From Nostocales cyanobacterium LEGE 11386 (GTDB lineage Bacteria; Cyanobacteriota; Cyanobacteriia; Cyanobacteriales; Nostocaceae), in the NCBI GenBank assembly GCA_015207155.1, contig JADEXK010000030.1, positions 1 to 64,000 of the forward strand: DNA of 64,000 bases, read 5' to 3'. Each line of letters begins with the position of its first letter. Within the stretch, counting starts at the first letter, position 1. Made by a program: the position numbers and the translations under genes. The notes beneath the pieces were generated by a model that saw only the letters and a list, made by a program, of their open reading frames with translations, searched no databases and was not told the origin of the DNA. This document shows positions 7,983-15,399 of the stretch, piece after piece.

Positions 7983-8816
7983 ATGTTACTGAGCAGACAA
8001 AAAACAGAATTTTATTTAACAGACTTAGAAACACCTGTAGGCAAAGCAATTAATTTAACACTTGCCACTTTAGTGCTAATATCATCAGGCATTTTCGTGG
8101 TGGAAACTTATAATATTCCTGATGCTATTCGCTTACAATTAGATGTAATCGACACCGCGATAGTCATAATTTTTGCCATAGAATATGCATTACGCCTATG
8201 GAGTGCAGAAAATAAAATTAGACATATTTTTAGTTTTTACTCAATTATTGACTTAATGGCAATTTTGCCATTTTTTCTGGGAATAGTTGATATTAGATTT
8301 ATTCGTTTGCTGCGATGGTTTAGAATTTTACGATTAATTAGATTTATAGATAGGGAATTTTTATTTGGTAGTGTTAGCACCGAAGATGGTGTAATTTTCG
8401 CACGGATATTATTTACTTTATTTAGTATAATATTTGTTTATTCTGGCTTAATTTATCAAGTTGAGCATCCAGTTAATCCTGACGTATTCGTTACTTTTCT
8501 GGATGCTTTTTATTTTTCTATCGTGACTATGACAACTGTGGGATTTGGTGATGTAACACCAATTTCTGAATTAGGTCGCTTGTTAACAGTATTAATGATT
8601 TTAACAGGTATTGCCCTGATTCCTTGGCAAGTGGGTGATTTAATTAAGCGATTAATCAAAACTGCTAATCAGGTAGAAATAGTTTGTTCAAGTTGCGGTT
8701 TAGCTTTTCATGATGTGGATGCTGGATTTTGTAAAAGGTGTGGGACTAAGTTGCCTAGTAGAATTGTTGATTTAAAAGGTGATAAGGCAGGAAAATTAGG
8801 TACGACTGAGCTTTAA
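7983..8816 (+). CDS. Voltage-gated-type K+ channel with C-terminal zinc ribbon
   Basis: A 277-aa six-helix cation channel. It has hydrophobic S1-S3, an arginine-rich S4 (RFIRLLRWFRILRLIRF), and a pore loop with the K+ selectivity filter TVGFGD at 185-190 followed by S6. The cytoplasmic tail carries a zinc ribbon with C235/C238 and C250/C253 (CSSCG...CKRCG). This tail is unusual for small prokaryotic Kv channels and may sense redox or metal. The stop overlaps the convergent PIN toxin stop by a few bases. Confidence 0.85.
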   Translation: MLLSRQKTEFYLTDLETPVGKAINLTLATLVLISSGIFVVETYNIPDAIRLQLDVIDTAIVIIFAIEYALRLWSAENKIRHIFSFYSIIDLMAILPFFLGIVDIRFIRLLRWFRILRLIRFIDREFLFGSVSTEDGVIFARILFTLFSIIFVYSGLIYQVEHPVNPDVFVTFLDAFYFSIVTMTTVGFGDVTPISELGRLLTVLMILTGIALIPWQVGDLIKRLIKTANQVEIVCSSCGLAFHDVDAGFCKRCGTKLPSRIVDLKGDKAGKLGTTEL

Positions 8817-9229
8817 TCATGACTTTTCATGAGGAACTCTGCTGGCGTAACAATCTGGATTTCTGCATAGGCTTTCAAACACAGCAGATCATCATCTCCT
8901 GTGATTAAATAACTTGCCATTCCAGATACAGCTAATTCCAGAAATTTATTATCATCCGCGTCAGAGCAAATATTTGTTTGATGTTTTATCTCGATAAACT
9001 GACTCTGATTTTTGATAGCTTCTAAAAAAGCTAACCGCTCAGGTGTTGAAATGTATTTATCAAATTTCCTTTTGTGGATTCTAGTGACTAATTCTAGATA
9101 AGTTTCCTCACTGTGAATAATTTGAAATTTTTGAATAGCAAGTTCAATAGATTTTCTTGGTGTACCTTGAAGATTGAGTAAAGCACTAATAAAAACATTA
9201 GTATCAATAACTACTATATTAGGATTCAT
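8813..9229 (-). CDS. PIN-domain toxin of a type II toxin-antitoxin pair
   Basis: A 138-aa PIN-family RNase. The first acidic residue is in VVIDTNVFISALL. Further acidic residues are in SEETYLELV and CSDADDNKFLELA, and the end is LITGDDDLL, so the usual acidic quartet is present. It resembles the 'toxin component, PIN family' group. It overlaps the upstream small ORF by 11 bp, the classical antitoxin-first arrangement. It looks intact. Confidence 0.8.
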   Translation of the reverse strand: MNPNIVVIDTNVFISALLNLQGTPRKSIELAIQKFQIIHSEETYLELVTRIHKRKFDKYISTPERLAFLEAIKNQSQFIEIKHQTNICSDADDNKFLELAVSGMASYLITGDDDLLCLKAYAEIQIVTPAEFLMKSHD

Positions 9230-9425
9230 CTCTAAGAAGTTCGGCTAGCTTTTCTTCTGTCAAGCCTCTTTCTTGGGCTTTTTTGCCTACTCGTTCCATA
9301 ATTGATATTAAATCATTATCTAGTTGTTCAATAGTAATATCAACTCTTTGTTCTGAAGACAATCCTAATTGAGCAATCAATTCAGGAATTTCTGCTACTT
9401 TGACATTTTTAATAACTTCTTTCAT
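9219..9425 (-). CDS. Antitoxin partner of the PIN toxin
   Basis: A 68-aa acidic protein, MKEVIKNVKVAEIPELIAQ then a charged C-terminus (GLTEEKLAELLRDES). It precedes and overlaps the PIN gene, so the function as antitoxin is inferred mainly from position. The N-terminal part could form a short DNA-binding motif and the C-terminal helix the toxin-binding part. Confidence 0.7.
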   Translation of the reverse strand: MKEVIKNVKVAEIPELIAQLGLSSEQRVDITIEQLDNDLISIMERVGKKAQERGLTEEKLAELLRDES

Positions 9426-9959
9426 GGCAACAAATTAATTTAAATATTATTTTTTTAGATAGAACAAGCATTAACCTAATTATAACATTTCATCTTCTCA
9501 ATAAGAAATGACCGCAGAAAGGTTACACACGCTAGATCAACAACAATGGGATAAATGAGAAGGACATTGCTTGTGGTCTGGGAACAGACTAATATGATGT
9601 CCGCCAAATCACCCATAATAAGCTCTGTTGTTGTAGGGACTGAAGTCCCAAAAGACAGGACTAAAGTCCTGACTACGAGCAAACATTTTTTATTTAGTTT
9701 TGATTAACCGGACATGATATGAGCTGTGAATTCAAACCTTTTCCCTTTTCCCCTTAACCGAAAGGTATTGCAACCCAAGACCACGAATCAGGGGAGAACA
9801 ATGGTTTTTTCGAGATTTTCGGGAATTTAGCGGGTAATTTTGGTAGTAAAAACTGCAAGTTAAGTTTTAGCTTTAGCGCAGGCGTAGCCCACCGTAAGTA
9901 TTGCTACTTATTCTCATCGTTAGCGCTAAGATGGCTATGTATTTTTTGGCAGTATAAAT
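9426..9959. other. Gene-poor spacer with palindromic repeat remnants
   Basis: No convincing gene. It contains the palindromic GGACTGAAGTCC/GGACTAAAGTCC repeat (9633-9677). Near 9860-9935 there is a GCGCAGGCGTAGCCC-type element of the kind scattered through Nostocales intergenic DNA. A short minus-strand reading frame at 9476-9682 crosses the palindrome and is not credible. Confidence 0.5.
9633..9677. repeat. Palindromic intergenic repeat (GGACTNAAGTCC type), copy 1
   Basis: Two short palindromes, GGGACTGAAGTCCC and AGGACTAAAGTCCT, sit side by side flanked by GTAG and CTAC. The same design occurs at 13092-13138 near the tnpB element. Confidence 0.7.
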
Positions 9960-11600
9960 ATGGTACAAACTTTTTACGTAAATCCGGTGATAGGCAGTGA
10001 TACCAACCCTGGTAGCCAACAAGCCCCTTTCAAAACACTTACGCAAGCCCTGAAGGTTGCCACACCTGATACCAAGATTCAACTAACGAATGGTAATTAT
10101 AGCGTCGCCAGTGGTGAATCTTTTCCCCTCACAGTTCCAGTTGGCGTAACAGTAGTGGGTAATGAAGCCAACAAAGGTAGCAGCATATTGATTGAAGGGA
10201 GTGGTAACTATCTCAGCCGCACTTTTGCCGGTCAAAACGTGACTTTTGTGTTGCTGAATAACGCCGAACTCCGAGGAGTGACTGTGACAAATCTAGCTAG
10301 CCGGGGTAGTGGTGTCTGGATTGAGTCAAGTACTCCCACTGTTGCTAATAGTACCTTCACCAACTGTAAGCGTGAGGGAGTATTTGCTACAGGCGATGCT
10401 AATCCAGTTATTCTAGGTAACGTGTTTACTGAAAATGCAGCTAACGGAATTGCGATCGCTAAAAATTCTCAAGGTCAAATTCAAGGTAACACCTGTCACA
10501 ACACAGGTTTTGGCATTGCAATTAGTGATGCTGCATCACCTACTCTTCTAGATAATAAAATTTACGAAAACCGTTCTGGAATTATTGTCTCTGGTAGTGC
10601 GCTTCCCATCCTGCGTAATAATCTCATTGAAAACAATACTGACGATGGTCTAACGATAATTGCAACTGCCTTACCGGATATTGGCAATACCAACACCCCT
10701 GGGGGAAATATTATACGCAATAACGGTAAATTTGATTTGCAAAATGCCAGTTCCAACAAGTTGGTGTCTGTCGGAAATCAAATAGATCCAAATAAAGTGA
10801 CGGGAAATGTAGAGTTTGCAAATCTTCAGGTTCCGACACCAACGCCAACACCTACACCCACACCTACACCTACACCTACACCTACACCCACACCTACACC
10901 TACACCCACACCTACACCAACACCTACACCAACGCCTACACCTACACCCACACCTACACCCACACCTACACCTACACCTACACCCACACCTACACCAACA
11001 CCTACACCAACGCCTACACCTACCCTTGAATTAACCGATATTGGTAATCATTGGGCGGCTGTATTTATTCGGGAATTAGTCAAACAAGGGATAGTTAATG
11101 GTTTTCCCGATCGCACATTTAAACCAGATGCGACAATGACACGGGCGCAATATGCTGCATTAATGGTAAAAGCTTTCAACCCACCTGTTAAACGCTCTGC
11201 TATTAAATTCAAGGATGTACAAGAAAGTTTCTGGGCATTTCAGGTAATTCAACAAGCCTATCAAGGACAACTTCTCTCTGGTTATCCCGACAATACGTTT
11301 GGCCCCAACCAAAATATCCAGCGCGTACAAGTGCTTGTGTCGCTAGTAAATGGGCTGGGTTTATCTGCTGATGATACAACTGCTATTAAAACTTTCGATG
11401 ACCAGGTGAAAATTCCTAGCTATGCTAAGAATGCAGTAGCAACAGCCACTCAAAAGCAACTCATCGTTAATTACCCCAACCTCAAGCAACTCAACCCCAC
11501 TCGCGATGCCACACGGGCAGAAGTTGCAGTAATGGTGTATCAAGCTTTAGTAGATGCTGGTCGTGTAGCGGCAGTTAACTCACCTTATTTGGTAACGTGA
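9960..11600 (+). CDS. DUF1565 beta-helix protein with Pro-Thr linker and SLH domains
   Basis: A 546-aa protein. Residues about 1-280 are a DUF1565-type right-handed beta-helix ([10 protein letters not shown], then [13 protein letters not shown] rungs). Residues about 291-354 are a pure Pro-Thr linker encoded by a hexanucleotide tandem repeat. Residues about 358-546 are three S-layer-homology modules ([35 protein letters not shown]). Such proteins normally attach to the cell surface through SLH. No signal peptide is visible, and an in-frame stop lies a short way upstream with no alternative start between, so export would need another route. There is no clear ribosome-binding site. Confidence 0.8.
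   Translation: MVQTFYVNPVIGSDTNPGSQQAPFKTLTQALKVATPDTKIQLTNGNYSVASGESFPLTVPVGVTVVGNEANKGSSILIEGSGNYLSRTFAGQNVTFVLLNNAELRGVTVTNLASRGSGVWIESSTPTVANSTFTNCKREGVFATGDANPVILGNVFTENAANGIAIAKNSQGQIQGNTCHNTGFGIAISDAASPTLLDNKIYENRSGIIVSGSALPILRNNLIENNTDDGLTIIATALPDIGNTNTPGGNIIRNNGKFDLQNASSNKLVSVGNQIDPNKVTGNVEFANLQVPTPTPTPTPTPTPTPTPTPTPTPTPTPTPTPTPTPTPTPTPTPTPTPTPTPTPTPTPTPTPTPTLELTDIGNHWAAVFIRELVKQGIVNGFPDRTFKPDATMTRAQYAALMVKAFNPPVKRSAIKFKDVQESFWAFQVIQQAYQGQLLSGYPDNTFGPNQNIQRVQVLVSLVNGLGLSADDTTAIKTFDDQVKIPSYAKNAVATATQKQLIVNYPNLKQLNPTRDATRAEVAVMVYQALVDAGRVAAVNSPYLVT
10834..11023 (+). repeat. Hexanucleotide tandem repeat encoding Pro-Thr linker
   Basis: About thirty near-perfect ACACCT/ACACCC/ACACCA hexamers. 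Each unit encodes Pro-Thr, so slippage changes linker length without breaking the frame. Confidence 0.9.
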
Positions 11601-11644
11601 TAGGCGCAAAAATGTTTTACTTCTATTATTAAATAGTAGAATTC

Positions 11645-11790
11645 ACTCGCTACTTTGATACTAGTTGACACTCCCCGCACTAAGGTGACGGGGATTCTTG
11701 GTTCATAGATTCGCCGTTAGACAGCAGGCTTACGCCAACTGCCCAAGAGGGTAAATCTCCCCAAGCGTAGCTTCCGGTGTGCCCCACCGT
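11645..11790 (-). ncRNA. Predicted omega-RNA (reRNA) of TnpB with guide segment
   Basis: In TnpB systems the guide RNA overlaps the 3' end of tnpB and reads through the right end into flanking DNA. Here the tnpB 3' end runs into the 11673-11693 hairpin and GTGTCAA. The next bases on the minus strand (11664 downward, starting CTAGTATCAAAG) would be the guide. The 5' limit is not visible and is set nominally. Confidence 0.4.
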
Positions 11791-12906
11791 AGTTAGTCCT
11801 AGTTTCAAAATGTTGATTGCTGCATTGACATCTCTGTCTTCTACATATTCACAATGAGGACAAACATGAGTTCTAGTAGATAGAGATTTTTTAACATTCG
11901 TGCCGCAGTTAGAACAATTCTGACTCGTGTTATAGGGAGAGACAGCAACAGTCACCTTCCCGTATTTGTGTCCAAAATATTCTAACCATTGCCTGAAAGT
12001 GTACCAACCAGCATCAGAAATTGATTTAGCCAGATTTCGATTACGCACCAAACCCTTCACATTTAAATCTTCATAGGCTACCAAGTCGTTAGATTGGATG
12101 ACGGAGTACGCTAATCTCTTGCAGTACTCTTTTCGTTGCCTACTTACCCTTAAATGTTTACGGGCATATCTATTTCTAGCTTTGTGGTAATTGTTTGATT
12201 GCCGTTGTTTGGCTTTTTTCCTTTCCCTGCTAAACTTCTTAGACTTTTTGCAGTTTGCACGGTTTAACTGTTTTTCTGACTTACGGTAGAACTGCGGAGA
12301 TTTTTCTACATTGCCTTTACTGTCAGCAATGAAGTACTTCAAACCCAAATCAATTCCCACAATCTGATTAGTGGGTTGAATTTCTACCTTGATATCAGCA
12401 TCAATCGCAAACTGGGCATAGTAACCGTCAGCACGACGCACCAAACGGACACGCTTTATTTGCTTGATGTCATAGTAATTAAGGTCATAGGTTCCCTTCA
12501 GTTTCAGTGTTCCAATCCCTTTCTTGTCTGAGAAAGTTATGGCTTTTCTAGCTTCTGAAAGCTTCCATCCAGATGATTTATATTCAACTGAACGGCAATC
12601 TTTCTTAAATTTTGGGAATCCCTTTTTACCTTTTATCTTCTTCTTGCAGTTGTCGTAGAACCGAGAAATAGCACTCCAAGACCTTTCAGCAGCAGATTGT
12701 CGAGCCATTGAATTAAGTTCTTCAGCAAAGGGAAATTCAGCAGCTAATACTGCACAGTATTTATTTAGGTCATACCTGCCAATATTTTTGTTATCCATCC
12801 AATAGCGCAAGCACTTGTTTTGAATGAATCGGCTAGTACGTATTGCCTCATCTATAGCGCGATACTGCTTGTCTTTTCCCCTGACTTTGAACTCGTAAAC
12901 AATCAT
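11680..12906 (-). CDS. tnpB: TnpB, RNA-guided DNA endonuclease of an IS605-type element
   Basis: A 408-aa protein that appears complete. The RuvC-like catalytic residues are D186 (GIDLGLKYF), E279 (VAYEDLNVKGL) and D359 (DRDVNAAINI). A four-cysteine zinc ribbon, CSNCG...CPHCE, lies between the last two. The N-terminal helix-turn-helix/OB part is of usual length. The start is the ATG giving MIVYEFKV; a TTG four codons upstream is less likely. With all catalytic residues present it may still be active. Confidence 0.88.
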   Translation of the reverse strand: MIVYEFKVRGKDKQYRAIDEAIRTSRFIQNKCLRYWMDNKNIGRYDLNKYCAVLAAEFPFAEELNSMARQSAAERSWSAISRFYDNCKKKIKGKKGFPKFKKDCRSVEYKSSGWKLSEARKAITFSDKKGIGTLKLKGTYDLNYYDIKQIKRVRLVRRADGYYAQFAIDADIKVEIQPTNQIVGIDLGLKYFIADSKGNVEKSPQFYRKSEKQLNRANCKKSKKFSRERKKAKQRQSNNYHKARNRYARKHLRVSRQRKEYCKRLAYSVIQSNDLVAYEDLNVKGLVRNRNLAKSISDAGWYTFRQWLEYFGHKYGKVTVAVSPYNTSQNCSNCGTNVKKSLSTRTHVCPHCEYVEDRDVNAAINILKLGLTTVGHTGSYAWGDLPSWAVGVSLLSNGESMNQESPSP

Positions 12907-12987
12907 GGCATCGACCAATTGACCACATATTTATGTTAGAGCAATTGACATAAAACAGCCAAATAAATTTGGCACATTCGCTTATAT

Positions 12988-13008
12988 CCCCCGAATAGAA
13001 TTCGGGGG
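12988..13008. repeat. 5' subterminal hairpin of the tnpB element
   Basis: CCCCCGAA and TTCGGGGG pair across a five-base loop about 80 bp upstream of the tnpB start, as expected for an IS605-type left-end hairpin. Confidence 0.5.
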
Positions 13009-13091
13009 TTTTACGCATCACGTCTCATAATTTTCAGTTAAGTAGAACGACTTGAAAAAACCAAACTATGTAAAATTGTTGAAATTCAGTT

Positions 13092-13138
13092 CGTAGTCAG
13101 GACTTTAGTCCTGATTTGAGAACTAAAGTTCTCACTAC
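13092..13138. repeat. Palindromic intergenic repeat (GGACTNAAGTCC type), copy 2
   Basis: Tandem palindromes AGGACTTTAGTCCT and GAACTAAAGTTC between GTAG and CTAC, related to 9633-9677. The spacer 12907-13517 otherwise holds only the tnpB left end and another repeat (13187-13246). Confidence 0.65.
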
Positions 13139-13186
13139 TAACTTTAATTACTGACACAGCTAAAATATTGGGCGTTGCATATTTTT

Positions 13187-13246
13187 GGGATGGGCATCTT
13201 GCCCGTCCCTTGTATTTCCGGGCGGGTAAGATGCCCACCCTACAAG
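13187..13246. repeat. GATGGGCATCTTGCCCGTCC-type intergenic palindromic repeat
   Basis: GGGATGGGCATCTTGCCC and its inverted partner GGGCGGGTAAGATGCCCACCC form a long imperfect hairpin. The type is common between cyanobacterial genes. A 102-aa reading frame spans it but is not a credible gene. Confidence 0.65.
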
Positions 13247-13517
13247 AATCATCGCTTGATTCAGCCGCATTCTTTGCGGGAATTAGTACTAAGACATACG
13301 TCTTTAGGAGTATTGCCGTTACTGTGATGTACTACCTCAGTGAGATTGACATTAATCAAATCGGTGAAATAATCCTGATATTTGCAAAGAAATTAATTGT
13401 TAGCAATAGTGAATACTATTTATTGTGTCAAGTTGTAACACAATTACATATTAGCCTTTGCATAGCTGCTAACTGATTCGCTAGGCTATTGATATCCTTT
13501 TTTTTCTAAGGCGCGCT

Positions 13518-14006
13518 ATGGATTTTGAAAGCAAAGCCACCGCCCCAACCGTTATCAATAATATGGAATTTGCTCAACCAACTACTGCTCGTCAGCCCCT
13601 CGAGTTGCTGCGATCTACTGAGGCTTTGCTACGTCGTCCTACTGTAGCGACACTAACGCTGATATTACCGCCCAAGCTCAGCAACAAATTGCAAGTAGCC
13701 TCAACTGTGGCTGATGACTCGTTCAAGGAACTGGCAAACATTAATCTGGAGCAAATTAGCGACTTTGACCTACGACCTGCAAGAATTTGTATTGGCTTGA
13801 GCTTTGTTGGTTTTGGGGCGCTGATGATACTTGTGCTACTGCTTTACTTGAACACGTTGCATCCAACACTCAATACGATTGAGCAAATTCGCCAATACTG
13901 GTATGAATATGTTTGGTTTGTCAGTTTGGGTGTAACAGGAATGTTTATTCTGGGTCGAGAAGCGATGCGTCCTGTTTCAAAGGTTAAAAAATTGCCAAAA
14001 CGGTAA
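13518..14006 (+). CDS. Hypothetical membrane protein, unrecognised
   Basis: A 162-aa protein. The first 90 residues are soluble and mixed in charge. Two hydrophobic segments follow (about 92-114, ICIGLSFVGFGALMILVLLL; and about 130-148, YVWFVSLGVTGMFILG), and the C-terminus is basic (SKVKKLPKR). No family recognised. Reading-frame length, HIP1-free normal codon use and a clear ATG make it probably real. It stands alone between repeat-rich spacers. Confidence 0.6.
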   Translation: MDFESKATAPTVINNMEFAQPTTARQPLELLRSTEALLRRPTVATLTLILPPKLSNKLQVASTVADDSFKELANINLEQISDFDLRPARICIGLSFVGFGALMILVLLLYLNTLHPTLNTIEQIRQYWYEYVWFVSLGVTGMFILGREAMRPVSKVKKLPKR

Positions 14007-14283
14007 TTGACTAATGACCTCTTTTGAAGAAGAATAGGAGGAATTTTCAACTGTCTGGGGGGCATGTTACATTTAATTTAAATTAGTAAAAATAATTAGC
14101 TAATTTTCATATTTTACTTTAAATACTTTTCTCGTCAATTAATAGGTTTTAGCGGTATTTTTACATTAATTATTGCTAATTAAATAGACCTGTAGACTGT
14201 GAGGAATAGCTATGCTTATAGCTCATGATGCTAAGTGTCAACCCAGTTGCTGCTTCTCTTTGAGCAATCAACACTATCTTAAT

Positions 14284-14488
14284 TTAACGTGAGTTCGACA
14301 AGTGGAAAAAACCCCTCTCTAAACCTCTCCCCTGCCAGGAGGAGCCACTGCGTTGCGCGGGTTCCCCGCGTTGTAGCACGTGGCGTTAGAGGCTTTGAAA
14401 CCTTGATTTTTAGTTGAAAATTAGGGAGATTTTTGCCCCTCTCCGACACGGAGAGGGGTTGGGGTGAGGTTCATCGAATTCACGTTAA
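14284..14488 (+). repeat. MITE-like element, copy A (TIR TTAACGTGARTTCGA)
   Basis: A 205-bp element starting TTAACGTGAGTTCGAC and ending TCGAATTCACGTTAA, so its ends are inverted repeats. Internal AACCCCTCTC and GAGAGGGGTT segments are also inverted. A GC-rich insert (about 14340-14388) is nested inside. Related copies are at 26806-26896, 42731-42866 and 54383-54585. The rest of the 14007-14736 spacer is AT-rich with nothing recognised. Confidence 0.8.
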
Positions 14489-14736
14489 CCTGTATGACTA
14501 CAGCTATATCATCTACATTAAATAGCAAAAAAATACTTTCAAAAAAATATCTATTAGCAAGGAATAAAAGGTTCTATTAAAACAGAGAAATTAACTTGTG
14601 TTATTAACAATTGAATAGCTAAAATACAGGTGTGCATCAAATAAAGTACAATATATTTAGGGGTGTAAATGAATTTAAATTCATCTATAGCTATCTATCA
14701 CTAAAAGTTTGGCTGTAACTATTCAGTCAAGAAACC

Positions 14737-15354
14737 ATGTCACAAATGGCAGAAAATGCCAACAATTATCCACCTCGGTTTGCTAATGCTGCTTTCGATA
14801 TAGTCGCGATCGCATCTTCTGCGGGCGGTTTGTCTGCCCTGAGGGAAATTTTGTCAACATTACCCGGAGAATTTACAGCCGCGATCGCTGTAGTGCAACA
14901 TCTGGCTCCCCAGCATCGCTCACTGATGTCAGAGATTTTGGCTCGGCGCACTGCCTTAAAAGTCAAGCAAGCAAAAAACGGGGACTCTCTCACCCCAGGA
15001 ACAGTTTACATTGCCCCACCTGACCATCACTTATTGGTCAACAGCAATGGCACACTGTCTTTATCACAGTCAGAATTGGTACATTTCTTACGTCCTTCTG
15101 CTGACTTGTTATTTGAATCAGTTGCAGCCAGTTACAAAGACAGAGCGATCGCTGTGGTACTAACTGGAACTGGTAAGGACGGTGCCAGAGGGGTAGAGGC
15201 AATTCATCAAATGGGCGGTACTATCATTGCCCAAGATAAAAAAACCGCCGAATTTTCTGGGATGCCCAATGCCACAATTAACACTGGTAATGTAAATTTC
15301 GTTTTACCTTTGCCTGAAATATCAGCAGCATTGGTAGCTTTGGTCATGGGGTAG
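14737..15354 (+). CDS. CheB-type protein-glutamate methylesterase domain protein
   Basis: A 205-aa stand-alone CheB catalytic domain with no receiver domain. The catalytic triad is S28 (ASSAGG), H55 (VVQHLAP) and D148 (TGTGKDGARG). It is followed after 45 bp by a CheR-PAS gene and then a hybrid kinase. In many bacteria these parts are fused as CheB-CheR-PAS signalling proteins unrelated to flagellar chemotaxis. No cheA, cheW or MCP gene is near, so the role is probably in a sensory phosphorelay. Confidence 0.85.
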   Translation: MSQMAENANNYPPRFANAAFDIVAIASSAGGLSALREILSTLPGEFTAAIAVVQHLAPQHRSLMSEILARRTALKVKQAKNGDSLTPGTVYIAPPDHHLLVNSNGTLSLSQSELVHFLRPSADLLFESVAASYKDRAIAVVLTGTGKDGARGVEAIHQMGGTIIAQDKKTAEFSGMPNATINTGNVNFVLPLPEISAALVALVMG

Positions 15355-15399
15355 AGGGCATAGTCCACTCCCAAATCCCAACTCCTAAATCTCCACCTT

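Larger units (their letters stand above)
11665..13020 (-). mobile_element. IS200/IS605-superfamily element with tnpB only (IS1341-like)
   Basis: A single tnpB with no Y1 transposase tnpA beside it. The element is bounded by subterminal hairpins: CCCCG...CGGGG at 11673-11693 on the 3' side, and CCCCCGAA...TTCGGGGG at 12988-13008 on the 5' side. No terminal inverted repeats are expected for this superfamily. Boundaries are approximate; the 3' end is placed at GTGTCAA (read on the minus strand). Confidence 0.65.

Noticed and set aside
9476..9682. 68-aa minus-strand ORF
   Set aside because: It runs through palindromic repeat DNA, has no family features and no ribosome-binding site.
10816..11034. 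His-Leu repeat ORF over the Pro-Thr linker
   Set aside because: Frame shadow of the hexamer repeat in the SLH protein gene.
13168..13476. 102-aa ORF
   Set aside because: Starts inside an intergenic palindromic repeat (13187-13246) and continues through unrelated spacer; no protein-like features.
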